Source: Bradyrhizobium quebecense | GTDB lineage: Bacteria > Pseudomonadota > Alphaproteobacteria > Rhizobiales > Xanthobacteraceae | Assembly (NCBI RefSeq): GCF_013373795.3 | Contig: NZ_CP088022.1 | Span: 558,001 to 622,000 of the forward strand | Length of the DNA: 64,000 nucleotides | Direction: 5' to 3' | In this document: in pieces, positions 53,018 to 60,848 of the stretch | Layout: each line of letters starts with the position of its first letter | How positions within the stretch are numbered: position 1 is the stretch's first letter | Notes under the pieces: model-generated | What the model was told of the DNA's origin: nothing | Databases searched by the model: none | Seen by the model: only the letters and a program-made list of their open reading frames with translations | Translations under genes and position numbers: made by a program

Positions 53018-54436
53018 ATGTCGCACAAGGCCCGAAACATGGTTCGATCGCTGCAGATCGCGGCGGCGTTCGCTCCGGTCCTGCTCGTGTCCGGCGCCGG
53101 CGCGCAGGGACTGACCGAGCAGCAGCAATTTGCCCGCGGCATCTACCAGGAGCTGGTCGAGATCAACACGACCACCGCGACCGGCGATACCCAGAAGGCG
53201 GCGGAAGCGATGGGCGTGCGGCTGCGCGCGGCGGGCTTTCCCGAGGGCGACGTCCACGTGTTCTCGCCCGCCCCGCACAAGGGCAATCTGGTGGCACGGC
53301 TGCACGGCTCCGGTGCGCGCAAGCCGATCCTGCTGGTCGCCCATATCGACGTCGTCCCCGCCCTCCGCGAGGACTGGTCGGTCGATCCGTTCAAACTCAC
53401 CGAGCAGGACGGCTATTTCTATGGCCGCGGCTCGAGCGACGACAAATACATGGCGTCGGCCTTCATCACCAACCTGATCCGCTACAAGAAGGAGGGCTAC
53501 AAGCCGGACCGCGACATCATCGTCGCGCTCGAGACCGACGAGGAGATCCTCGATGCCAACGGTCTCGGCATGCAGTGGCTGATCAAGAACCACCGCGACC
53601 TGATCGACGCCGAGTTCGCGCTCAATGAAGGCGGCGGCGTCGGCCTGAAGAACGGCAAGGCGATCCGCAACAGCGTGCAGACCAGCGAGAAGGTCTCGAT
53701 CGGCTACCAGCTCACGGTGAAGGATCGCGGCGGGCACTCATCGCTGCCGCGCAAGGACAATGCGATCTATCGGCTCGCCGAAGGCCTGGTGCGGCTCTCC
53801 AAATACGACTTCCCGATGAATCTCAACGAGACGACGCGGATCTATTTCACCAAGACGGCCGAGGTCGACAAGTCGCATGCCGACGATATCAAGGCGATCC
53901 TGGCGCCGCAGCCTGACCCGGCGGCGCTGGCGCGATTGTCGGAGAATCCCGGCTACAACGCGCAGCTCCGCACCACCTGCGTCGCGACCATGCTGGAAGG
54001 CGGCCACGCCATCAATGCGCTACCGCAGCTGGCAACCGCCAAGGTGAATTGCCGGATTCTGCCCGGCGAGCCGGTCGAAGGCGTTCAGGCGACGATCGAG
54101 CGCGTGCTCGCCGACAAGCAGATCGAAGTGACCCCGACCGGCAAGGCCGTGTTGAGCCCGCCTTCGCCCTTGAACGAAGAGATCATGGGATCGGTCGAGA
54201 AGCTGTCGAAGGAGTTCTGGCCGAATGCCGAAATCGTCCCCGTGATGAGCACCGGCGCCACCGACGGCAGCTATCTGCGCAATGCCGGAATTCCGACCTA
54301 TGGTCACTCAGGGCTCGGCGCCGATGTCGACGACAACCGGAACCATGGCAAGGATGAGCGCGTGCTCGTAAAATCATTCTACGAGGGCGAGGAGTATCTC
54401 TATCGCCTGGTCAAGATGCTCGCCGGCGGGAAATGA
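53018..54436 (+). CDS. Exported M20-family metallopeptidase
   Basis: A 472-residue enzyme with signal peptide 1-29. The di-zinc site of M20 peptidases is visible: H109-x-D111 (AHIDVVP), D141 in RGSSDDK, the catalytic pair E175-E176 in ETDEE, and a C-terminal His in GHSGLG. The dimerisation domain lies about 215-330. It cleaves a peptide or N-acyl amino acid outside the cytoplasm. The ATG at 53018 is preceded by GGGAGAG. It could feed the neighbouring amine oxidase with free amino acids. Confidence 0.87.
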   Translation: MSHKARNMVRSLQIAAAFAPVLLVSGAGAQGLTEQQQFARGIYQELVEINTTTATGDTQKAAEAMGVRLRAAGFPEGDVHVFSPAPHKGNLVARLHGSGARKPILLVAHIDVVPALREDWSVDPFKLTEQDGYFYGRGSSDDKYMASAFITNLIRYKKEGYKPDRDIIVALETDEEILDANGLGMQWLIKNHRDLIDAEFALNEGGGVGLKNGKAIRNSVQTSEKVSIGYQLTVKDRGGHSSLPRKDNAIYRLAEGLVRLSKYDFPMNLNETTRIYFTKTAEVDKSHADDIKAILAPQPDPAALARLSENPGYNAQLRTTCVATMLEGGHAINALPQLATAKVNCRILPGEPVEGVQATIERVLADKQIEVTPTGKAVLSPPSPLNEEIMGSVEKLSKEFWPNAEIVPVMSTGATDGSYLRNAGIPTYGHSGLGADVDDNRNHGKDERVLVKSFYEGEEYLYRLVKMLAGGK

Positions 54437-55254
54437 TGGCTGACAACAAGGCAAAGATGCGGGTTGCGGTCGCCGGCCTCGGCGCGATCGGCACCGACGT
54501 CGTCAAGGCGCTCGATCAGGGCATCGAGGGCCTGACGCTGGTTGCGGTGTCGGCGAACAGTCCGGACAAGCACCGCGGCTGGATCGCCGAGCTCAAATCT
54601 GCGCCGAAGCTGGTGCCGATCGATGAGCTTGCCGAGCTCGCCGACATCGTGGTCGAGTGTGCGCCGAGCAAGCTGGTGCGCGCGATCGTGGCGCCGGTGG
54701 TCGAGCGCGGCAAGACCGCGGTCCTGCTCAGCGTCGGCGCGCTGTTGCAGAACGAGGATCTGGTCGACCTCGCGAAGGCGCATGGCGGCCAGATCATCGT
54801 GCCGACCGGCGCGCTGATCGGGCTCGATGCCGTGACTGCGGCTGCGGTCGGGACCATCCATTCGGCAAGGCTCGTGACGCGGAAGCCGGTCGCGGGCCTC
54901 ATCGGCGCGCCGCATCTGGTCGAGAACAACATCCGGATCGATGACATCACCGAGCCGCTGCGCATCTTCGAGGGCAGCGCGCGCGATGCGGCAAAGGGCT
55001 TTCCGGCCAATCTCAACGTCGCGGTGGCGCTGTCGCTCGCCGGCATCGGCCCCGATCGCACAAGGGTCGAGATCTGGGCCGATCCGACCGTGACACGCAA
55101 CACCCACCGGATCGAGGTCGATTCCGATTCCGCGCGGTTCTCGATGATGATCGAGAACATTCCCTCGGAGAACCCCAAGACCGGCCGCATCACGGCGCTA
55201 TCGGTGATCGCCTGCCTGCGCAAGCTGCGCGCGTCCTTGCGGATCGGGACGTGA
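54433..55254 (+). CDS. L-aspartate dehydrogenase (NadX type)
   Basis: The 273-residue protein has a Rossmann start VAVAGLGAIGTDVVKAL and the C-terminal domain of aspartate dehydrogenases: FPANLNVAVALSLAGIG, then ADPTVTRNTHRIEV with the family histidine. These enzymes oxidise L-aspartate to iminoaspartate with NAD(P). Iminoaspartate can enter NAD synthesis in place of the NadB product or hydrolyse to oxaloacetate. It overlaps the M20 gene by four bases and the nicotinamidase start by one base. The NAD-linked neighbour supports a role in NAD metabolism. Confidence 0.82.
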   Translation: MMADNKAKMRVAVAGLGAIGTDVVKALDQGIEGLTLVAVSANSPDKHRGWIAELKSAPKLVPIDELAELADIVVECAPSKLVRAIVAPVVERGKTAVLLSVGALLQNEDLVDLAKAHGGQIIVPTGALIGLDAVTAAAVGTIHSARLVTRKPVAGLIGAPHLVENNIRIDDITEPLRIFEGSARDAAKGFPANLNVAVALSLAGIGPDRTRVEIWADPTVTRNTHRIEVDSDSARFSMMIENIPSENPKTGRITALSVIACLRKLRASLRIGT

Positions 55255-55874
55255 TGAAGATCGGGCCCGACGATCTCTTGCTGATCATCGACGTGCAGAA
55301 CGATTTCTGCCCGGGCGGCGCGCTGGCGGTGGCCGACGGCGATGCCGTCGTGCCTGTCGTCAACCGGCTCGCCGGGCGCTTCGATCACGTCGTGCTGACC
55401 CAGGACTGGCACCCGGCAGGCCACAGCTCGTTTGCGAGCTCGCATCCAGGCGCGGCGGCGTTCTCCTCGGTCACCATGCCCTATGGGCCGCAGACGCTGT
55501 GGCCGGATCATTGCATCCAGGGCACAGTCGGCGCCGCGTTTCATCCCGACCTCGCAACCGACCGGGCCGAGCTGGTGATCCGCAAGGGGTTTCGGGCCGC
55601 GATCGATTCCTATTCGGCGTTCTGCGAGAACGACCGCAAGACACCGACCGGGCTCGCCGGCTATCTGCGCGAGCGCGGCCTCAAGCGCGTCGTGATGGCC
55701 GGGCTCGCGACGGATTTTTGCGTTCAATATTCAGCGCTCGATGCGCGGCGGCTCGGGTTCGAGACCACGGTCGTGCTGCCGGGCTGCCGCGCCATCGATC
55801 TCGGCGGTTCGCTTGCTGCCGCCACGGCGGCGATGCGCGAGGCCGGCGTGGCGCTCGTCGAGGAGATTCCCTGA
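55254..55874 (+). CDS. pncA: Nicotinamidase
   Basis: A 206-residue isochorismatase-fold hydrolase with the full nicotinamidase set: catalytic D13, K111 and C156 (GLATDFCVQ), and metal ligands D51, H53, H57 in DWHPAGHSSF. It converts nicotinamide to nicotinate and ammonia for NAD salvage. The ATG at 55254 overlaps the aspartate dehydrogenase stop (TGATG); a GTG three bases earlier is possible. Gene order with aspartate dehydrogenase joins a de novo and a salvage step. Confidence 0.9.
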   Translation: MKIGPDDLLLIIDVQNDFCPGGALAVADGDAVVPVVNRLAGRFDHVVLTQDWHPAGHSSFASSHPGAAAFSSVTMPYGPQTLWPDHCIQGTVGAAFHPDLATDRAELVIRKGFRAAIDSYSAFCENDRKTPTGLAGYLRERGLKRVVMAGLATDFCVQYSALDARRLGFETTVVLPGCRAIDLGGSLAAATAAMREAGVALVEEIP

Positions 55875-55962
55875 GCACGGCCGGGCCGGGGCAAAAACCA
55901 TTGTTTTGACTGGCCTTTTGTTCTAATCCCCAGCCGTTGATGATCACGCCAGCGGAGCTTTC

Positions 55963-56949
55963 GTGTCGGGACAGGTTTTGCGGATAGGGACGCGCAAGAG
56001 CGCGATGGCGCTCGCGCAGACGGACGAGGTCGCGCGGCTGCTGCGCGCGTCGGCGGGCGACCTTGCCGTCGAAATCGTCACGTTCGAGACCCGCGGCGAC
56101 CAGGACCAGACCAGCAAGCTGTTGCGTCACGGCGGCAAGGGCGGCGCCTTCGTCGCCGAGATCCGCGAAGCCATGCGTGCCGGCACGCTGCAGGCGGCGA
56201 TGCATTCGCTGAAGGACGTGCCGGGCAATGAGGAGACGCCGGGTCTCGTCCTCGCCGCGATGCTGCCGCGCGATGCGGCCAATGACAGCCTCGTGTTGCG
56301 GCCGGGCCTGACGTTGGATGCGTTTCGCGCCTCGCGCGGCAAGGGCTTCATGATCGGCACCAATGCCGTGCGCCGCGCCGCCTATCTGCGGCGGCTGTTT
56401 CCGGAGGCGATGGTCATTCATTTCCGCGGTGCCGCCGACACGCGAATTGCAAAACTCGATCGCGCTGCCAAGCAGCGGCTGCCCGATGGCGGCGAGGTGG
56501 GGCCGGCGGATGCGCTGGTGATGGCGCGTTCCGGCCTCGAGCGCATCGGCATGACCGCGCGCATCGCGCATGATTTCTCCGTCGACGAGATGCTTCCGGC
56601 GGTCGGTCAGGGCATCGTCGCGGTCGAATGCGTCGAGACCGACTGGGCGACGCGGGCGCGCCTCGCCGGCATCGACAATGCGCCGTCGCGGCTCGCCGCC
56701 GAGGCCGAGCGCGAGGTGCTGTGGGTGCTCAACGGCCATTGCAATTCGCCGATCGCCGGCCACGCCACGCTCGCCGGAAACGAGATGACGCTGCGGGCCT
56801 CCGTGCTCGACGAGGCCGGTGCCGGCTTCATCGAGGTGACGCGGCGCGGACCGGCGGACCGGCCGCGCGAACTCGGTCGCGCCGTCGGGATGGAGCTGCT
56901 CGCGAAGGGTGCCGCCGAGATCATCGCCCGCACCCGGGTGGACGAGTAG
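55963..56949 (+). CDS. Divergent porphobilinogen deaminase (HemC-like) paralogue
   Basis: The 328-residue protein keeps the core HemC residues: TRKSAMALAQ near 10-19, HSLKDVP with catalytic D85, IGTNAVRRAAYLRR, AVGQGIVAVEC, and C260 in GHCNSPIAG, the usual attachment point of the dipyrromethane cofactor. Several positions differ from what I expect in a housekeeping alphaproteobacterial HemC, such as GTNAVRR for GT-SLRR. No other haem gene is nearby. It may be a second isoform or serve a different tetrapyrrole. The start is GTG at 55963. Confidence 0.78.
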   Translation: MSGQVLRIGTRKSAMALAQTDEVARLLRASAGDLAVEIVTFETRGDQDQTSKLLRHGGKGGAFVAEIREAMRAGTLQAAMHSLKDVPGNEETPGLVLAAMLPRDAANDSLVLRPGLTLDAFRASRGKGFMIGTNAVRRAAYLRRLFPEAMVIHFRGAADTRIAKLDRAAKQRLPDGGEVGPADALVMARSGLERIGMTARIAHDFSVDEMLPAVGQGIVAVECVETDWATRARLAGIDNAPSRLAAEAEREVLWVLNGHCNSPIAGHATLAGNEMTLRASVLDEAGAGFIEVTRRGPADRPRELGRAVGMELLAKGAAEIIARTRVDE

Positions 56950-56975
56950 CGTCCGCCGTCGTCGCGATCGATTGC

Positions 56976-57764
56976 TCAGGCAATGTCGGCGAAATCGCCG
57001 TGCCGGCCCTTGCCGGCCGCGAAGCGGCGTGCGCCGGCCTCGGTCTCGCCGCTCGCAACCGTCGCAAGCCCGAGACGGAATTCGTTCAGCGTGGCCTGGT
57101 CCCAGCCGAGCTCCCATTGCTCGATCGCGGAGAGCCGGTCGCTGCGCAACGCCGCTTGCGGCAGGCGGCACAGATCCTGGGCGAGGTTGCGCGCCTCGGC
57201 GAGCGCCGTGCTAGGTGCGACGACGCGGTTGGCGAGCCCGATCCGTCCGGCTTCTTCGCCGGAGACGCCACGTCCGGTGAGGATCATGTCCATCGCGCGG
57301 CTGTGTCCGATCAGCCGCGGCAGGCGCACGGTGCCGAGATCCATCAACGGCACGCCGAAGCGCCGGCAATAGACGCCGAAGGTGGCGTCGCGCGCGGCGA
57401 CCCGGAGATCGCACCAGATCGCAAGCTCGAGCCCGCCCGCCACGGCCGGCCCCTCGACTGCGGCGATCACCGGCTTCGACAGCTTCATCCGGGTCGGGCC
57501 CATCGGGCCATCGCCGTTCTCGACACGGTGGCCGCGATGACCGGCCGCGGTACGCTTCAGGTCGAAGCCGGCGCAGAACGCGCCGCCAGCGCCGGTCAGG
57601 ATCGCGACCGACAGCGACGGGTCGCGATCGAAGCTACGAAAGGCCTGTGCCAGGCCCTGGGCGGTCTCCGGATTGACCGCGTTGCGCGCCGCGTCATAGC
57701 GATCGATGGTCACGATCGCGATGGCCTGCTCGGTTCGGTATTTGACGGTCGGGTGGTCCAGCAT
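56976..57764 (-). CDS. Crotonase/enoyl-CoA hydratase family protein
   Basis: A 262-residue crotonase-fold enzyme with oxyanion-hole segments FCAGFDL and GPAVAGGLELA. The first classical glutamate (GLELA) is present. The second is replaced in FGVYCRRFGVPLMDLGT, which has Asp further on, so hydratase activity is not certain. It lies 32 bases downstream of the second Rieske oxygenase gene and is probably co-transcribed. It converges on the hemC-like gene. The substrate is unknown. Confidence 0.85.
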   Translation of the reverse strand: MLDHPTVKYRTEQAIAIVTIDRYDAARNAVNPETAQGLAQAFRSFDRDPSLSVAILTGAGGAFCAGFDLKRTAAGHRGHRVENGDGPMGPTRMKLSKPVIAAVEGPAVAGGLELAIWCDLRVAARDATFGVYCRRFGVPLMDLGTVRLPRLIGHSRAMDMILTGRGVSGEEAGRIGLANRVVAPSTALAEARNLAQDLCRLPQAALRSDRLSAIEQWELGWDQATLNEFRLGLATVASGETEAGARRFAAGKGRHGDFADIA

Positions 57765-57796
57765 GCTCGGTCCTCGGTCCGCAGTGTCGGAGCGGA

Positions 57797-58927
57797 TCAG
57801 CGGGCGCCAGTGCGGCTCTCGATGATCGCAGCCAGGTTCTGGTGAAAATGCCTGATCGCGCCCTCGAACAGGCCGAAGGTGAAGTGGGCATTCGCCCGCG
57901 CTGCGAGCCCGCGCTGCGCGGCGCGGGCCATCTCGCGATCTTCGGCCGCGCCCGCGGTGACGAAGTCGCGTCCCTGGGCGACCGCGGCACGGCCATCTTC
58001 CGCGGCGATCCGGTTCGACAGCGTGTAGGTGACGAGCCGGGTGCGGTCCGCGGCGAGCGGCTCGAGCACCGTCATCAACCGGTTGGTCGGAAAGGTCGAC
58101 AGCATCACGTTCGGAAACAGGTGATAGACATGCGTCAACATGCCGGTCGTGCTGCGCTCGCCCGGGGGCACATTGCGCAGCTTCTCGATGCGCCGATAGG
58201 GGAAGCTGATCCGGCTGTTGCGGCCGAAGGCTTCGATCACGTTGAGATTGTCGTATTGCAGCGGATAGAACGTATCCTGGTGAGTCGATCGGATGTGGTA
58301 GCCTTCGAGGAAGCCTTCAGCAACGATCTTCCAGTTGGCCTCGACCTCCTGCGAGGTGGTCGCGTAGAGCGTCCAGTCGTCACCGAATAGCGCTGGCGTG
58401 TCGCTGGCGTCTGACGTTGCGGCGGGATCGTCCTGCGAGACGAACACCAGGACGTCGCGCTCGATGCAGGTGACCGGCACGAGGCCGTGCGTGCTCTTGT
58501 CGAGGCCGGGAAAGCCGTATTCATCGGGGATGCCGCGGAGCCGGCCGTCGAGGCCGTAGGTCCAGCCGTGATAACGGCAGGTCAGTGCCTTCCGGCAGCC
58601 GGCGCCGTCCACCAGCTGCACGCCGCGGTGGCGGCAAGCATTGCGGAAGGCGCGCGCGACGCCGTCCGCGCCGCGGATCGCGACAACGGGCGTCATCGCC
58701 GCGTCACGCGCGACATAGGCGCCGATCTCCGCGAGCGCAGCCGACGGGCAGAACGGCGTCAGCGTGCGGCGGAACACATGTTCGATCTCGGCCGCGAAGC
58801 GCTCCTGCGACAGATAATGCTCGACGGCTTCATGCCAGACGCCGTCGCTGAGATCGGTCGATTTGGCGTCGATATGCCTGAGGATGCGGTCGATGATCGA
58901 CGCTTCGTCCGCGAGCTGTGTCGTCAT
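57797..58927 (-). CDS. Rieske ring-hydroxylating oxygenase, alpha-type subunit
   Basis: The 376-residue protein has Rieske ligands C98, H100, C117 and H120 (CRHRG, CRYHGW). The mononuclear iron segment is E208, H211, H216 in FLEGYHIRSTH, with Glu where most members have Asp. No beta subunit gene is present, as in homotrimeric oxygenases that demethylate or hydroxylate small substrates. The ATG at 58927 follows GGGAGGA; an upstream in-frame ATG at 59044 overlaps the regulator palindrome and is rejected. It is divergent from a LysR gene. Confidence 0.87.
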   Translation of the reverse strand: MTTQLADEASIIDRILRHIDAKSTDLSDGVWHEAVEHYLSQERFAAEIEHVFRRTLTPFCPSAALAEIGAYVARDAAMTPVVAIRGADGVARAFRNACRHRGVQLVDGAGCRKALTCRYHGWTYGLDGRLRGIPDEYGFPGLDKSTHGLVPVTCIERDVLVFVSQDDPAATSDASDTPALFGDDWTLYATTSQEVEANWKIVAEGFLEGYHIRSTHQDTFYPLQYDNLNVIEAFGRNSRISFPYRRIEKLRNVPPGERSTTGMLTHVYHLFPNVMLSTFPTNRLMTVLEPLAADRTRLVTYTLSNRIAAEDGRAAVAQGRDFVTAGAAEDREMARAAQRGLAARANAHFTFGLFEGAIRHFHQNLAAIIESRTGAR

Positions 58928-59023
58928 CGCCGTCCTCCCGCCGTGTTGGCCGGGCTTGCCGCCGGTCCGCTTCGAGCGACAGGATTTCGTATTGTGCCCC
59001 ACATGACAAGCGAAACGAGCCGG

Positions 59024-59050
59024 GTTCGGATGAATGACATTCATCCGAAC
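59024..59050. promoter_or_regulatory. 27-bp perfect palindrome in the LysR/Rieske divergent promoter
   Basis: Left arm GTTCGGATGAATG (59024-59036) and its exact complement (59038-59050) flank a single A. It lies 97 bases before the oxygenase start and 48 before the LysR start. It is the expected site for the LysR-type regulator. Confidence 0.7.
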
Positions 59051-59097
59051 TTACTTTTCGCGCGACATCGACGTCGGCCGGCCGCTAGGATCGGCTG

Positions 59098-60048
59098 ATG
59101 GGCAGGAACAATCCGAGGCCGGGGCGCCGGCCACCGTCGCAGGGGAGGGACGACCTCGCCGCTGCAAGCCTCCGGCCGGCGCATCTGCTGGCATTGCAGG
59201 CGTTCGATGTCGCAGTCAGGCTCGGCAGCTTCAAGGAGGCCGCGGGCGTGCTGAACGTCAGCGCCTCGGCCATCAGCCACCGTATCCGCAATCTCGAAGT
59301 CCATCTCGGCGTCGCGCTTTTTCACCGCGCCCATCGCGTTGTTAGACCGACCCATGCCGGCGAGAAGCTGGCCGCTGCGACCGGCCGCGCCTTCGCGCTG
59401 CTGGCGCAGGCGGAGTCGGCCGTCGAGGCGGCCGGCCAGCACCGGCTGCGGCTGAAGGTGCTGCCGCAATTCGCGTCGTCCTGGCTGATCCCGCGGCTGT
59501 CTTCGTTCCTCACCCAGCATTCCGGGATCGATCTCGCGATCGAGACCTCGAACCGCAATGTCGATTTCGACACCGAGACTTTCGACGCCGGCATCAGCTT
59601 CGGCCCCGACAAGCCCGAAGGCGTCGTCGCAAATCGCCTGATGGAGGTGAGGACCGTTCCGGTCGGTGCGCCGGCGCTGGCGCGGCGGTTGAAGCTGCGC
59701 ACCGCAGGCGACCTCGGCCGCACCGCCCTGATCCATGTGACGACATTCCCCGCAGCCTGGCCGCTCTGGTTCAGGCATGCCGGCGAACCAGTGCCGCCCG
59801 CAACGCGCGCGATCTCGGTCGACAGCTTTGTGGCCGCGCTGCAGGCTGCCGAACGCGGCGCCGGCGTGGCGCTCGCGCTGGAACCCTTCATCGGGGAAAG
59901 TGAGCGGCGCGGTACGATCCGCCGGCTCTTTCCGGTCGGCCATGTGACCGGCAGCTATTGGCTGGTTCATCCGCCGGGTGCGCAGCGCAATCGCGCGCTG
60001 CAGACATTCAAGAAGTGGCTGCTGGTCGAGCTCGCGAGGCCCGACTAG
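59098..60048 (+). CDS. LysR-type transcriptional regulator (GcvA-like subgroup)
   Basis: A 316-residue regulator with a LysR winged helix at about 30-90 (LLALQAFDVAVRLGSFKEAAGVLNVSASAISHRIRNLE) and an effector domain from about 115. The HLGVALFHRAHRVV-LTxAG pattern and the overall spacing are typical of the GcvA subgroup. It is divergent from the Rieske/crotonase genes across a perfect palindrome, so it probably controls them and itself. About 20 Gly/Arg/Pro-rich residues precede the DNA-binding domain. Confidence 0.88.
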   Translation: MGRNNPRPGRRPPSQGRDDLAAASLRPAHLLALQAFDVAVRLGSFKEAAGVLNVSASAISHRIRNLEVHLGVALFHRAHRVVRPTHAGEKLAAATGRAFALLAQAESAVEAAGQHRLRLKVLPQFASSWLIPRLSSFLTQHSGIDLAIETSNRNVDFDTETFDAGISFGPDKPEGVVANRLMEVRTVPVGAPALARRLKLRTAGDLGRTALIHVTTFPAAWPLWFRHAGEPVPPATRAISVDSFVAALQAAERGAGVALALEPFIGESERRGTIRRLFPVGHVTGSYWLVHPPGAQRNRALQTFKKWLLVELARPD

Positions 60049-60084
60049 CGCTTCGGTTCCGATCCGATCAGTACCGAAGCTCTC

Positions 60085-60828
60085 TCATTCTGACGTGTTT
60101 TCTTCACGCGAACCGGTGTCCACTTCGCTCGAAAACGCTCTCGCCCGCAACGGCCAGCTGCCGATGATGCGGAAGCGGGATGCGCTGTCGGCTTGCTTGA
60201 ACAGCGCGATGCGGTCGATTGCGAGCGTCGCAAGGTCGATCACCGCGAACCGCTCGCGCAGCCGCGCCACGATCGGGCCGCGCCGCTCCTCGCTCAGGCG
60301 TCCCGTCAGGGTCATGTGGAAGCGAAATTCCTCCATGACGTAAGGATAGCCCCAGCGATCCAGATAGTCGCGCTGCCGCTCCGTGAGCCGTTCGGGCCTG
60401 CGCCGCGCGCGATCTTCCGGCGTCAGCGGCGGACGGAAGGCGTCGAATTCGGTGACGCAATCGGCGGCAAGCTGTTGCAGATCATCCGAGCGGCTCGCCG
60501 GGATCACGGCAATGAAGCCGCTGATGGCATCGACCACAGGCGCGATCACGGGAATGTGCCGCCCGCGCCCGGCGAAGGCAGCGCAAGCGTCGACAAGCTC
60601 GGACTCGTTCGTGCCATCGGCGAGCGCAGTGGGTGCCTTCAGCGTGGCGTGGAAGCCGTATTTGCGCGGGTCCTCCGTCACCTCGCGCCAGTCCGGCGCG
60701 ACGCCATCGGGAAACGGCAGGTCGTCGCCCGACACGGCGTCGTAGCCGAGCAGCGTCGAGCCGAAGCGGTGCAGGGCGCTGTCGGGCGACGGCGCATAAT
60801 AGATCGCGTAGCGCGGAGTGTTGGCCAT
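60085..60828 (-). CDS. DUF1045 phosphonate-metabolism 2H phosphoesterase-like protein
   Basis: The 247-residue protein belongs to the DUF1045 family found in phn clusters. It shows the two HxT motifs of the 2H phosphoesterase fold, H60-A-T62 (FHATLKAP) and H171-M-T173 (FHMTLTG). In the C-P lyase pathway it would act on a phosphoribosyl intermediate. Its last 18 or so residues and approach to the stop are encoded by a palindromic element (60095-60138), so the C terminus looks altered. It follows phnM by 20 bases on the same strand. Confidence 0.85.
   Translation of the reverse strand: MANTPRYAIYYAPSPDSALHRFGSTLLGYDAVSGDDLPFPDGVAPDWREVTEDPRKYGFHATLKAPTALADGTNESELVDACAAFAGRGRHIPVIAPVVDAISGFIAVIPASRSDDLQQLAADCVTEFDAFRPPLTPEDRARRRPERLTERQRDYLDRWGYPYVMEEFRFHMTLTGRLSEERRGPIVARLRERFAVIDLATLAIDRIALFKQADSASRFRIIGSWPLRARAFSSEVDTGSREENTSE
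60095..60138. repeat. 44-bp dispersed palindromic element, copy 2
   Basis: Bounded by GTGTTTTC and GAAAACGC, this copy differs from the one at 25501-25544 by only a few bases. It lies within the 3' end of the DUF1045 frame, 46 bases from the convergent LysR stop. Confidence 0.8.
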
Positions 60829-60848
60829 GGCAGCAGAATAGGTCCTGA

